Below are positions 1 to 10,405 of a stretch of DNA of 64,000 nt, in pieces (positions within the stretch are counted from its first letter, which is position 1; each line of letters begins with the position of its first letter). The stretch is from contig JBCAQO010000008.1 in the NCBI GenBank assembly GCA_039111635.1, positions 930,001 to 994,000 on the forward strand. Reading direction: 5' to 3'. The translations under genes were made by a program, and so were the position numbers. The notes beneath the pieces were generated by a model. That model saw nothing but the letters and a program-made list of their open reading frames with translations. It was not told the origin of the DNA and made no database searches. Source of the DNA: Heterobasidion occidentale (Eukaryota; Basidiomycota; Agaricomycetes; Russulales; Bondarzewiaceae).

Positions 1-630
1 ACGAGCGCGAGCGCCCGGCGGCGGTGGACGATATCGTTGGTCGCGGACGAGCCGGCGAAGCCTGCAGCCGCGACCCCGCCGCCGCCACCACCACCTTCTT
101 CGACGACTCGGACCCTCACCAATGAGAACGAGAACGAGAACGAGGCCGAAAATGAGAATGAGATCGAGAAGGCGATGGCGGTGGATCTGGAGACGGCGCC
201 GTTGCCGGAGCCGTCGACGGACATCGCCCTGGGCACGACGCAGCTCTCCGATCCGTCTGTCGCGCCGTCGCCCGAGCATGTGGTTGCTGGCACGGACGGC
301 GCGCGCTCGCCGACGCAACCCCCGCCTGACGCGTCCCCATCGACCGAGACCGCTCCAGCTCCTCCCGCACCCGCGCTCTCCGCGCCCACCAAAAACACTC
401 TCGAGCGGCAGCCGTCACCGCCGTCGGCGTCGATGCCGCCGCCGCCAATGCAACGCGCTTCGGCTCCCGAGCCAAAGCAAAATACGCAGGTCCTCCACGT
501 GTTGCAGCGCGACCTGGACGAGTCGAATATCGAGTTTGACAAGGCCGAGGTGCGGATCCTCGGCGACGTGGGTGCGGACGGGATGCGCAGGGGTTGGGCG
601 ATCGAAGTGCGAAGGTGGCGGTGGGCGTGA
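1..630 (+). CDS. 3' end of a low-complexity protein (partial)
   Basis: A frame open from the left window edge ends with a TGA at 628-630. The visible part, about 209 residues, is rich in proline, serine, threonine and alanine, with a short Asn-Glu repeat (from about 120) and a poly-proline run (from about 80). The last 40 residues look more ordered, with an alternating acidic and hydrophobic pattern. No domain is recognised and the start lies outside the window. The opposite strand and the +1 frame are also open here because of high GC, so the frame choice rests mainly on the ordinary composition of the C-terminal part. This is a weak call. Confidence 0.4.
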   Translation, partial: TSASARRRWTISLVADEPAKPAAATPPPPPPPSSTTRTLTNENENENEAENENEIEKAMAVDLETAPLPEPSTDIALGTTQLSDPSVAPSPEHVVAGTDGARSPTQPPPDASPSTETAPAPPAPALSAPTKNTLERQPSPPSASMPPPPMQRASAPEPKQNTQVLHVLQRDLDESNIEFDKAEVRILGDVGADGMRRGWAIEVRRWRWA

Positions 631-906
631 TAGTCGTCGTATTTTTGATTTTGAATTTTCTAGAGCTCAGAGCGGTGTCCAGGGCAAAATTGGGTCTTAC
701 TGTGTCTTGTTTACGATTATCGCAGTGTATTTATTGATGAAATTTGTGTCGTTGACTGTTGCTCGGGTTGACTCAAGCTGAAGGTGTTCGATGCAAAGGC
801 ATAATCCCGAGAGAAAAATGGTGTGCATTTTGGATGGCATGCATGGTACATGGCGTAACGATATAAGTCATAGGAGAGCGAGTGAGGACAACAAAAAGCG
901 AAACGA

Positions 907-1564
907 TCATTTCTGAGTAAAACGGTGAAGATATCAGTACACCGCAAAGCGTTGAAAGAGTGAAATGTCAAGCTCACGAGGATGATACCGTCGAATCGCT
1001 GCTTGAACCAGGCCATCGTGTCGTCCTTCTTCACCCGGTGCTGAGGACCTATCCGCGCGGTCCTCTCCCTCCTCTTCGCAACACGGTTCCCTGGCCGACC
1101 CATGACGACGAAGAAATCCATGCCAAAGATACCAATGCCAGGGTCGTACCGGGCACCGAGATCGATGTGCTCCTGAATGCCGAAGCCAAAGTTGCCGGTC
1201 TCGGAGAAGTTGCGGCGGCGGAGCTCGTACTCCTTGACTTTCAGGCCGCGCTCGAGGATCTCCTCGGCCTTGGGGCCGCGGATGGTGACGTGCACGGCGA
1301 TCTTTTCGTTGCGACGGATGCCGAACGTGCGCACGGTGTAGCGCGCCTTGGACGTCACGGGCGTCTGACCCGTGAGCTGCTCGAGGACTTTCGAGGCTCG
1401 CGTCAAGCGATCACCGGACTCGCCAACGGAGATGTCTGCGCAACGGGTGGGGTTTCAGTGAGCGGGGGTAGAGGGCTGTGCGGAGCCTATAGGGACGCAC
1501 TGATGACGAGCTTCTCGATGCGGAGCTCTCGCATGGGGTTGGTGGGGGCGGTCTTGGTGTCGGC
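907..1564 (-). CDS. RPL11: 60S ribosomal protein L11 (uL5), 5' end unresolved
   Basis: Component of the large ribosomal subunit that contacts 5S rRNA in the central protuberance. The spliced frame reads very close to the eukaryotic family: the [10 protein letters not shown] motif, [52 protein letters not shown] and [13 protein letters not shown]. Exons are 1501-1564, 978-1435 and a tiny last exon 907-912 coding Lys-stop; introns are 1436-1500 and 913-977. Splicing at 912/978 gives the expected ending FDGIILK. Exon 1501-1564 begins at a TAG acceptor with an in-frame stop just before it, so the initiating ATG must lie in a small upstream exon. A donor (GGTAAG) sits at 1659, but no in-frame ATG is visible next to it. 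Convergent with the partial gene on its left. Confidence 0.93.
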
Positions 1565-1829
1565 CTATGATGTCGGGGTCAGAAACAACGTCTCGGACGA
1601 CGGGGAGAACATGCGCACCATGTCGTGTGTGCCGTGTGTGTCGTTGTCGGGGATCTTACCTTCGAGGGCGCTGTTAGTACTTGTTTGTCCCCCAACTTTC
1701 CATTCCCTCTTCGGCGTCGGTGGCTTGGTACTGCATAGTTATCCCGGCATATGCCGGGAGGAGATCTCACAAGGGTGAGGCCGGTCATTTACAGCGTGAT
1801 TGATTTGTACAGGTGGTTCAGACTTCATC

Positions 1830-1903
1830 GGCCGACTAGCTCAGTTGGTTAGAGCGTCGTGCTAATAACGCGAAGGTCTTGGGTTCGATCCCCACGTTGG
1901 CCA
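1830..1903 (+). tRNA. tRNA-Ile (anticodon AAU), copy 1
   Basis: A 74-nt tRNA without intron. The acceptor stem GGCCGAC pairs with GTTGGCC, followed by discriminator A. The D arm carries AGCTCAGTTGGTTAGAG, the anticodon loop reads CTAATAA with anticodon AAT, and the T loop contains GGTTCGATCC (B box). A TTTT run at 1910-1913 can act as the RNA polymerase III terminator. The body is the same as the copies at 27132 and 31051 apart from the first base of the second copy. Confidence 0.97.
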
Positions 1904-2072
1904 TGTACATTTTCACAAGTCCTTTTCTTTTATGCAGCTGTTGATTGGTCTTTGGCTGATGGCAGTTGGCCATGGAATTGGATATGAAGCATATTATATA
2001 TACTTTTTTGTGCAGAGGTAGGCTACTAGCATGCTGTTGGCAGCCACGTATCCTTGCTTAGAATGACCAGCC

Positions 2073-2795
2073 TCATGTCTGTGCTCGACGAGTCCACATT
2101 TGAAACTCATACCGCACCCCCTTCTCTTCCTGAACGCCCGTGGGTACGTCGAACCCCACCCACGCGCTCAGGTCTTCGTCGGACGCCTGTTTCCACCGCC
2201 CACCGTCCTCGCCTCCGTTCGACGCGAGAAAATCGGGCATAAACACGTCGCAGTCAAAGGCGGGCGAGAGAATGCGTGTGAGCAGCACGCGATCGACGAA
2301 CGCGCCCGCGGCCAGCGGCGGCAGCGCGAGCGCCTCGGCGTACAGGCTCGCGCCGCCGATGACGAACCGCCGATGGATGCGCGCGCGCGACACACCGCCG
2401 TCCCCCTCCAGGCTGTCCAGCGCGGATCGCAGCTCGGCGTGCAGGGACGCCGAGGTGTCAGCATCGACAACAGATGCACCCGCGGACCTGCACCGAACAT
2501 CAGCCACGGCCGCACAAGGGCGGTCATCGCGGGTCAAGCAACGGCGGACGCACAGATCGTAGCCCGCGTTGCGCGACACGACGGCGTTCGCGCGTCCGCG
2601 CAGGGGGCGGAACCGCGGCGGGATGCTCTCCCACGTGTTGCGGCCCATGATGACGGCGTTCACGAGCCCCGCGGGCACGCCCGCCGTCGCGCGCGCGAAG
2701 TACGCCATCTCCTTCGGGAGGCGCCACGGCAGGCCTGCGTCCTTCCCGATCCCGTTCGAGGCGGTGGCGGCGACGATCAGCGTGAGGCGCGACAT
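2073..2795 (-). CDS. DHFR: Dihydrofolate reductase
   Basis: Reduces dihydrofolate to tetrahydrofolate with NADPH, supplying one-carbon carriers for thymidylate and purine synthesis. Visible family motifs are LIVAATASNGIGKD near the start, LPWRLPKEMAYF, the conserved IMGRNTWESIP, RANAVVSRN, FVIGGASLYAEAL (cofactor-binding glycine loop) and the C-terminal YEFQMW strand. Start is the ATG at 2793-2795, stop at 2073-2075. The frame is open throughout (240 codons), but 2488-2553 looks like a 66-nt intron: donor GTGCGTCC and acceptor GGTGCAG. Its removal restores a compact join into the conserved ADTSASLH segment and gives 218 residues. Because its length is a multiple of three and it has no stop, the retained form would also be translatable. 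A GC-rich gap of about 780 nt separates it from the kinase. Confidence 0.93.
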   Translation of the reverse strand: MSRLTLIVAATASNGIGKDAGLPWRLPKEMAYFARATAGVPAGLVNAVIMGRNTWESIPPRFRPLRGRANAVVSRNAGYDLCVRRCLTRDDRPCAAVADVRCRSAGASVVDADTSASLHAELRSALDSLEGDGGVSRARIHRRFVIGGASLYAEALALPPLAAGAFVDRVLLTRILSPAFDCDVFMPDFLASNGGEDGGRWKQASDEDLSAWVGFDVPTGVQEEKGVRYEFQMWTRRAQT

Positions 2796-3330
2796 CGTGC
2801 GTGCGGCTGTGCGGCTTCGGTGCGCGAGGGGATTAGGGTACTGGTGGGCCCGCGAGAGGGAGCTGTGCTACTCACTTGTGAAAGCCTGCAGGAGGGACGG
2901 AAGAGAAAAACAGGTGGGCGGCGCATAATATGGGTGACGTCATCGTCGGGCTCTTGGACTTGAGTTTCCCCAGCCCGCTCCCCCCTTTCGGATTATACTT
3001 TTCTGAACCCAAACTCGCTAGTCCGGCCCATTTACAAATGACCGCACAAAAGACTCATCGACTCCGTGCTCGCGCACGCACACGACGACGATCACAGTGT
3101 ATATTCGGCATACGGCCCAACAAAACGAAAAAAAAACAGAAAGTTCCTAGCGCGCGTCTCCGGCCACAAAACACCCCCACCAAGTAAGAAGAAAAAACAG
3201 AAAAAGCCACGACCAAGAAGACACTGCGCGCACGTGCGCTATGGACAGGGGATGAGTAGTACACGAGGACCCGACGCGACGTGTATGTAACGAGATCGGT
3301 CATAGATGTGCGACACCGGGCTAGAATAGC

Positions 3331-3346
3331 AGAGAGAGAGAGAGAG
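3331..3346. repeat. (AG)8 microsatellite
   Basis: Simple dinucleotide run downstream of the kinase stop codon, probably in its 3' untranslated region. The 2796-3578 stretch holds no gene I can support. It contains only this repeat and A-rich patches. Confidence 0.9.
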
Positions 3347-3578
3347 ATGTGTGTATGATGAGTTAGCGGTAATGTATAGACAAAGCAAACAGAGATGCGA
3401 GACAATATGCGACAACGGGGATGAAACGCGAATACGACGCCGCGGCGGACGACGGGCGCGCGGGGCGCGGAGGTGAGCACTGCATAGATAGCGAGAAAAA
3501 GCAAGGCTACCGTCGCGGCAGCCGTGGACGAGAGGACGCGACAAGAGATGGAAAGTGGAGAGGAAGGGGGGCGAGGCG

Positions 3579-6500
3579 TCACGAGGGCGCCGAAGCAGAT
3601 AGCCCGGGTTTCGCTTGCAGGCGCTCGCTCGCGACACTGAGCATATGTCTGAGGCTCTTCTCCAGGACTGGCTTCGTGAGGACGCTAGACGCACCACGAA
3701 AGAAACCCCCCGATCAGCGTCCGCACACTCCGCCTCGAAGGGGGAAAGACAGAAAGAAAGATATGTTGCGTATACGCACTGATCGACCCCAGCCTCCAGA
3801 TACTCCTCCTGGTCAGATAACAGAGCGTTGCCTACACCGCGCGTATGGGCGTCAGCACACGTCCCGTCCGCAATCAAGAGACGCACCGGTAACGCCCACG
3901 ACGAAGTCCTTCCTCCCAGCCTCCCGCAACCGCGCAACGGTCTTCAGCCCAGACAGCACCGGCATCTGGTTATCTAGAAACACGACCGCATACTTGCTCT
4001 CCGGCACCTCCGGCGGCTCCTCCTGACCCTGCCTCGTCGAGAACGACGCGCGTTCCGACAGCGCCGAGCCGCGCCCGCCGCCGTCGTCCATGAAGCGGAT
4101 CCCGTACGATGGCGACGGGATCGACGGCGGGTACTCCGACCCGGGCGTCCGCGGTGCACGGGCGCGCGCCGCGGCGGGGCCCATGATCATGTCAAGCGCG
4201 ACCTCGCCGTTTTCGGCGGTCGCGACCTGGCAGCCGAGGCGCGAGAGCATGCGGCTCATGAGCGTGCGCGTGAGCGTGTCGTCGTCGACGACGAGCACCT
4301 GCAGGCCCGGAGGGACCACGTCTGGCGAGGGCGGCGCGTTTCCCGGTGTATTCACAGCTGTGGAGCCATCCGGGTCGGCGCCGCTCGACTGCCTCACTAG
4401 AATAGGCGTTGGCCCGAGCGACATCTGTGGCCGGTGGCTACGCGCGACGAACGTGCTCGCGGATGCCGTTGAAGACGCGACGTTGGACGTGTACGCCGGC
4501 GCGGGCGTCTCGGCGCCCGACCCCGGCGCCAGGAGCTCGGGCGGGTCTTCCGTCGTCGGTGAGGGCATCCCCTCGCCAGGGAACAGCGCGTCCTTGATCG
4601 TGCGCGTGATGACGGCCTGGCTCTCGCCCGACCTGGACAGCTCGACGAGTCCCCCTGCGGTCCGGTCTGTGGCCTAAGTCGAGGGGCAAGCGGCAAGGGG
4701 AAGGCACACACCTTGTTCCATGAGGCTGTGCATCGCGGACGAGGACGCGCGGGAGCCCCACGACGACGGGTTCATGCGCGGAGGCGACCCGGCACTCGTG
4801 TTCGCGCCGGACGCCAGCCCGGCAGCGTCCTCGTGGTATCGCCCCCGCGGGGCGTGCGACTGTGTCTGCGTCTGTGGCGGTGGGGGCACGATCGCCTTCG
4901 CGCCAACACCCAGAGCTACGGCACAGGGGAACCGGCGGCAAGCCAGGCGCGACGTCAGCCTGCGAGCAAAAAGAAAACAGCAGGAACAACAAGACAGCGA
5001 ACGTACGCAGCTCGACCCAGAACGTGGACCCCCGGCCGACCTTGGACACCACGCCGAGCCGCCCCCCGCTGCGCTTCACAATCTGCCGCACAAGCGCCAA
5101 CCCGAGCCCCGTCCCCTTCCCGCCCTGCTCTTTTCCTTGCTCGGTCTGGTTGAACGCCGCTGCGGAGGCACGCCATCAGCCGATCAGCACTCGCGCGCCA
5201 CGGATGAACACGCACAAAACAGCTTGGTCTGCACCATCTCCTTCGGCGGGATCCCGTACCCGGTGTCCTCCACCTCGAGCCGCACGACGATGTAGTCCGG
5301 CGGCTTCACGTACTGCTGATTATGCGCGTCGAGCAGGTTCGCCGACAGACCCTCCTTACCCTCGCCCTCGCCATTTGCTTCGCCCGCCTTCCCCTCCCCG
5401 TCCGCGCCGCCGCCGCCTCTGTCCGGGGACGCGACGCCGCCCTCGGGCGTGATCAGCCGCGTCGACACCCGCAGCATGCCCCCCGGCGGCGTGAACTTGC
5501 ACGCGTTGCTCGCGAGGTTCGTCACGATCTGCATCAGCCGCGTCTCGTCCCCGACGACGATCCCCGCCTCGTCCGGGCTGTCCGCGAGCAGCGCCGCGAT
5601 GCGCGCCGGGTCGAGCCCCCGCGCCGTGAACGCGGCGCGGCGTGCCGCCTGCACACCGTCCAGCCGCCAGAATCGTCAGCAAGTAATGCGAACACAGCCT
5701 CGAAGGAAAAAGCAAAAGCAAAAGCAAAAGTGGACACGCACCAAATCAATCGACTGATCCAAATTCGTAATAAATTCCAGCTGGCGCGCGGTCGCAGCGA
5801 GCCGCAGCGTGACGAACAAGGACCGCATAACATGGTGGAACGCGTACGGCTGCCGACCCCACCAAAAAGCAAAGATATATAAAAAAGAAGACGCCATCGT
5901 CAGCCTCTGCCCAATCAAGCGCCTCGCGGGCGCCAGCCAGCATCCAGCGCACACGCACCTTGGCCACAGACTCGAACCGCCCGCTGTCCATCCGATTAAA
6001 GTCGAGCACGTCGTTCAGCACTGCACGCGCGGAGCGGCAGGGGTCGCGCGGATGACACACAATGAACGATGAATGATGAGCGATGAGCCAAATATATATA
6101 TACGCGGACGGATCGGCGCACCTTTCGACATCATGCTCAGGCTGCCCTCGAGCGCCTTGAACTCGATCTCCTGCGCCTTGGGCACGACGCCCGACGCCTC
6201 CATGTTCTGCGTCGCTAGCACTGCGGGCCCACGAACGAGTCGGTCAGCGTCCCGCGTCCGTGCCCGCCAAAGCCAAAGCCAAAGCCAAAGCCAAAGCCAA
6301 AGCCAAAGACAGAGCGAAAGACAGAGAGCGAAAGCCTACTCACGCGCGGTATTGAGCGGCACGCGGACCTGTGGCGACGCGCGCAAAAATCGTCAGGACG
6401 CACGACGGCACACAAAAGACGCACGGGGCGGGTCGGCGTGGGAAGGGAAGGGGAGGTGGAGGTGGAGGTGGAGGTGGAGGGGCGGCGAAGGACAGGAAGC

Positions 6501-9055
6501 GAAAGGAAAGGAAAAGAGACTCATCATGGAACACGTATCTGCAACACAGCCGACACGCGCACGTCAGCGAACGACCACAACGAATGACACAAGGGGCGAG
6601 CGAGGGTGGTGCAGGCGCCGGCGGAGGAGGGAGAGGGAGAGGAAGAGGAGGGAGCGAGAGCGGTGTGCGAACTCACGAAGTCAAGCGGCGCTTCGAGTCC
6701 GACGCGCGGCGCTCGTTCACCTGCGCCTTCTGCGTTGCGCGGAACTGGACCTTAAGCTGGTCGCGGAGGATGTACAGCCTGCGCTCCGCCTGCGAGCGCA
6801 CCGCACCGCAACGCGACGTACCACACCATACCGCGACGCAAAGAGCACAGACCCCCACGCGCGATGGCCGACGACACAAAGCCCCGAAACAATAACACAA
6901 GCCACGCGAGTCAGCACACACGCACAGCGCCCAATCGGACGCAGCAATGCTGAGCAGAACGACAACGACAACGAGCAAAACGACGCACCGTCTCGCGCGA
7001 GTAGTGCACGTACGTCAGGAACACGTGGAACACGAGGAAGTTGAGCACGTCTTGCATCCAGATCGTATCCAAGGAGGAAGAAAGACAGGCAAGCGTCAGT
7101 CCGGCCGCCACAAAAGGAGGGAAGGAAGGAAGGATGGCGAGGAAAAGAGCGGACGCACTGCGGATCCAGCCTGTGCGCACGGGGAGGATGAGCGCGCACG
7201 AGCTGTTATAACACGGGCGCGAGAGGGTGTGTGTGTGTGTGAGTGGAGCACGGGTAAAAAAGCGAGCGCGACGACGACGCACACGAGGAACCAGGTGAGC
7301 GCGCCGAGCACGGCGGTGAAGCGCTTCAGCTTGAGCCCGAACAGCGCGATCGTCTGCATGCCCGTAGCATAGCTGCGCGCGCACATCACGATCAGACGCG
7401 TAAACACATAATAAAGAGAGAGTGTGTGGGGGGCGGGAGACGCACTAGAAGAGCGAGATGAAGTCCTTGTGGCCGCACGTGAAGAGCGGACGGATGTTGA
7501 GGAAGTAGTCGCAGTAGTACCTGCATCCCGAGCGAAAACGACGGACAGAGAGACGATGGACGAGCGAGGCGTCAGGCGTGGGCTCGTGCTTTGTCACGGA
7601 TGGGAAAAAGCTCACATGAAGAGAACCTGGTATACCGCCCTGCACGATCCCACCCGTCAGCACGCGAAGGCATCGGGAGGGGGCTCGGGCGAAGGGAGGG
7701 AGGAGGCGCGCACGCACCAAGACCAGATGGAAAACACGAGCACGACCTGGTACACGTTCGGCCTGTCGCGCGGCCAGTCGTACATGACCATCGGAAACAC
7801 CGCGAACGAGAAGAAGGCGGAGATCTGCGGGGGCGGCAGAGTGGCCGGGTACAGAAGGCGGAGAGGGCCGGGTGAGCGAGGGACTGCGATGGGGGGAGGA
7901 GGAGGAGGGGAAGCGGACGCACGCCGTAGTAGAATATCTTGTCTGGGAGGACGCGCGGGCCGGGGACGAATGCGACGGCGAGGGCCCAGTTGACGACGAG
8001 GAACGCGGCGCACCAGAGCGCGTGCGACTGTCAGCGCGTCAGCTACCCGCGACGCCTCTCCGGGACAACAAACAAAGCGAGAGGAAGAGAAGAACCCCGA
8101 ACCCAGCGCCGACGCACCTTGCGCATAAACCAGTTCTCGCGCCCATACTGCGCCTCCGCCTTCTTGTCCGGAAAGCGCAGCGAGAAGAAATCGAGCACGG
8201 CGGGCCAGACGCGCCAGCGCAGGATGATGAGCAGGCGGCACGACGCCCAGACGCCCTCCGCGTGGGCGACGCTGTCCCTGTCCGTGCTCGCGCCGCCCCA
8301 CGCGCCGTGCCCGTTCCCGTTCCCGGCGTGCCCCGCGGGACCCGCGCCAGGGTGGCGATCGGGGAGGCCGCCGGCGTCGGACTGGCTGACGGAGCTGCTG
8401 ATCTCCTCGGACCAGTTGCGATCGACGACGACCTCATCCACGACGTCGTCGTCCTCGGCCTCGAGCAGCTGCTGCTGGCGCTGCTGTTGGAGTGTTCCTG
8501 CGGCGGCGAGGTGCGCGCGGGTCTGCGGGGTGGAGCGGGCGTGGGCGGTGGGCGGGGGCGTTGCGCTGGTGGAGGGGGCGCTGTCGTCGAAGACGGAGGA
8601 GGTGGAGGGGGACGTGCCGGTGCCGAGGCGGCGGCGGAGGTTGGCCCAGTAGACGCGGAGGGTGGGGACGAGGGCGATGCGGGCTGATTTTTTGGGGGCG
8701 CGGGTGGCGCGCTCTGCGCGCGCTGCAGCGGCGGCCGAGGACGGGCCGTGGGAGGCGTTGGATGCGACGGCGGGGGGCGGGAGGAGGGACGAGGAGGCGG
8801 TCGTCGTCGTCGCCGTGCCGGTGGTGGGGGCTTGTGCTTTTCGGGTGCGGGGCTGAAGGCGAGGACGGGGGCGGGGGCGTGGACGGGTGCGAGGAGGAAG
8901 GAGGGGGCGTCGCGGTCAGCAGCGGGGGCGGGGGCGGGGGAGTGCATTGTGTCGTGGTCGTCGTCTGTCCATGCCGTTGTGGACGCGATGGAGGCGGTCG
9001 TCGCGGACAGCGTCGAGGCGGGGAAGCGGCGCCAGCGCGGGTGCGTCGTCGACAT
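3579..9055 (-). CDS. Multi-pass membrane hybrid histidine kinase
   Basis: Two-component sensor kinase of the fungal hybrid type, likely signalling through a His phosphotransfer protein. About 18 short exons can be chained. In order they encode a Ser/Pro-rich disordered N-terminus (8440-9055), a hydrophobic region of about five to six membrane helices (7050-8210), a coiled coil (6690-6770), HisKA with H-box YVFH...VRVPLNTA (6340-6540) and NMEASG, the VLNDVLDFNRMDSGRF helix, a HATPase with N box NLASNACKF, EDTGYGIP and GTGLGLALV (4910-5650), and a receiver with VDDD, FLDNQMP and VLTKPV (3579-4310), so acid pocket, phospho-Asp and Lys are all present. Stop is TGA at 3579-3581. Three weak points: no GT donor after the phospho-His exon near 6520, a frame change in the N-terminal low-complexity part near 8850, and a start chosen as the first ATG at 9055. 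The ligand is unknown. Confidence 0.88.
5707..5730. repeat. Short tandem A4GC repeat in a kinase intron
   Basis: About four copies of AAAAGC within an intron between HATPase-region exons of the histidine kinase. Non-coding simple repeat. Confidence 0.75.
6267..6308. repeat. (CCAAAG)7 hexamer repeat in a kinase intron
   Basis: Seven perfect CCAAAG units in the intron just after the VRVPLNTA exon of the histidine kinase. The frame reading through it is unlike the flanking exons, so it is intronic. Such repeats often vary in length between strains. Confidence 0.85.
6452..6480. repeat. (GGAGGT)n repeat in a kinase intron
   Basis: About five GGAGGT units in the intron between the phospho-His exon and the following exon of the histidine kinase. 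This is the intron whose donor is non-canonical, so an alignment or consensus problem near simple repeats is possible. Confidence 0.8.
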
Positions 9056-10405
9056 CACGGGCGCTCAACCCCCGCCACACACGCGGACCACACCGTCCCT
9101 CCTCCTCCAGGTCCACGCCTCCCGGTCCACGCACCCCTCCCCCGCGTCCCACCGCTCGGCGCACCTCCTCCCGACGACCCTGCTCGTCTCCTCGGCCCAA
9201 CCCACCCCTCCCACTCCCGGCGCACATCCCGACCACGCCGAGGCCCACATTCGAGCCCCACCAGCGAGCGAGCACTCCTCCCTCGCCGTCCACGCCCTCG
9301 ACCCCGGACCCCCCTCGGCACCCTCGGCATCCCATGGCGGACATCCAATCCTTCGACACCCGGCTCCCTCCCACCACACACACAGTCTCGAATCCATCGC
9401 CCGTCGCCCATCATTCTCGCAATTCTGCCAGAGCCGTGGTTCGACGTCGTCATGACGCTGTCGCATCGCTCCCATGGTTATAGCATCCTCCCTCGCAGAG
9501 GAGAGAATCCAGACGGGTGTGGATCGGCACGCTGCACTCGAGCTCCCGAATAGCAGCAGCAGCAGCTCGCGAACTCCAGATCGACGCTCCCACCACGCGG
9601 CTTATATCCAGCCCTTAGCGCTCGCTCGGCCGCTCCAGCGCCTCCCGATCCCGATTCTGTCACTCTGGTCACTGGACGATGCGTGTGATGCGTCTGGTGT
9701 GGGACCGCGAATGTCGCGGAACCCATGCGTGATCTGTCAGTGCGGCCGTGCTGGATGCACAGGCCCCCGCCCGCAAAAACGTGTGCGCCCCATCCCACAA
9801 CCGGAGCGCACCTCGCGAGGTCCACGTGCGGTCTCGCGAGGCTGTCCCTCAGAGGGAAACCCGCGACCTGTGCAATATCATGCACAATCCTGTACTAGAC
9901 CTATGCTATATATTCCATAAATTTCTGTAAACCCCAATAGTGCACGACACGGAAAGCATCAACGCCGTCATCCATCAACGATCTCGCCGCCAACAGCAGC
10001 TCACAGCGCGGCTCGGCGGTTCGCAGTGGCCAAACGGTCGCCTTCACTGAGTTGTCGGAGTTTGTTTCAGCTCTCCTCCCGTACGAGATCCACCCTCTGG
10101 GTCCTCCTTGTCAGTCCCATCCACCACCCGCACACACCCTCCTCCCCCTCCCGCCCCGTCCTCCCCGTCCAAAAATACGCCCTCCCTCGTTCCGCACACA
10201 CTTGTCCCCGCGTGCTATTATTTACGAGCCCGCACGTCCACCTATCTGACGTCCCGCCCGGCCCCGTCCTTCTTTCTTTCTTTCTTTCCTCCGTAGTATT
10301 CTGCGCAGAGCTTCTGACTAAACCCTGCCAAGCGGCTTATCGAGTGGCAGATCCCGCCCGACGAGCACCCTCGGAATTCCCCCGATCGACAGGCGCGCGT
10401 TAGCC
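9056..10405. other. Divergent intergenic region, kinase and SNT2-like gene
   Basis: About 1.35 kb between two diverging start codons. I find no coding signal: several long frames exist only because of high GC and have proline/arginine-rich content unlike any family. The part next to the SNT2-like gene (10100-10300) is pyrimidine-rich, with CTTT repeats at about 10270-10288, as is common upstream of fungal start codons. It presumably holds both promoters. No clear TATA box is seen. Confidence 0.6.

Noticed and set aside
960..1778. 272-codon plus-strand frame
   Set aside because: Antisense to RPL11 exons. It is open only because of GC-rich codons, and its product has no ordered features.
2100..2963. 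287-codon plus-strand frame over DHFR
   Set aside because: Shadow of the DHFR gene, whose motifs are on the other strand.
3239..3937. Long minus-strand frame crossing the kinase receiver exons
   Set aside because: Only the short piece coding GNALLSDQEEYLEAGVDQ is a real exon. The rest is intron and 3' flank.
6267..6480. Regular repeats resembling an array (CRISPR-like at first glance)
   Set aside because: Hexamer microsatellites without spacers, inside introns of a eukaryotic gene.
6073..7044. 323-codon plus-strand frame with Gln/Ser/Arg repeats
   Set aside because: Created by simple repeats and GC-rich introns of the kinase. The conserved HisKA exons lie on the minus strand.
8492..9553. 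353-codon plus-strand frame rich in Arg/Gly
   Set aside because: Antisense to the kinase N-terminus and its upstream region. Arg/Gly/Pro content is what random GC-rich DNA gives on this strand.
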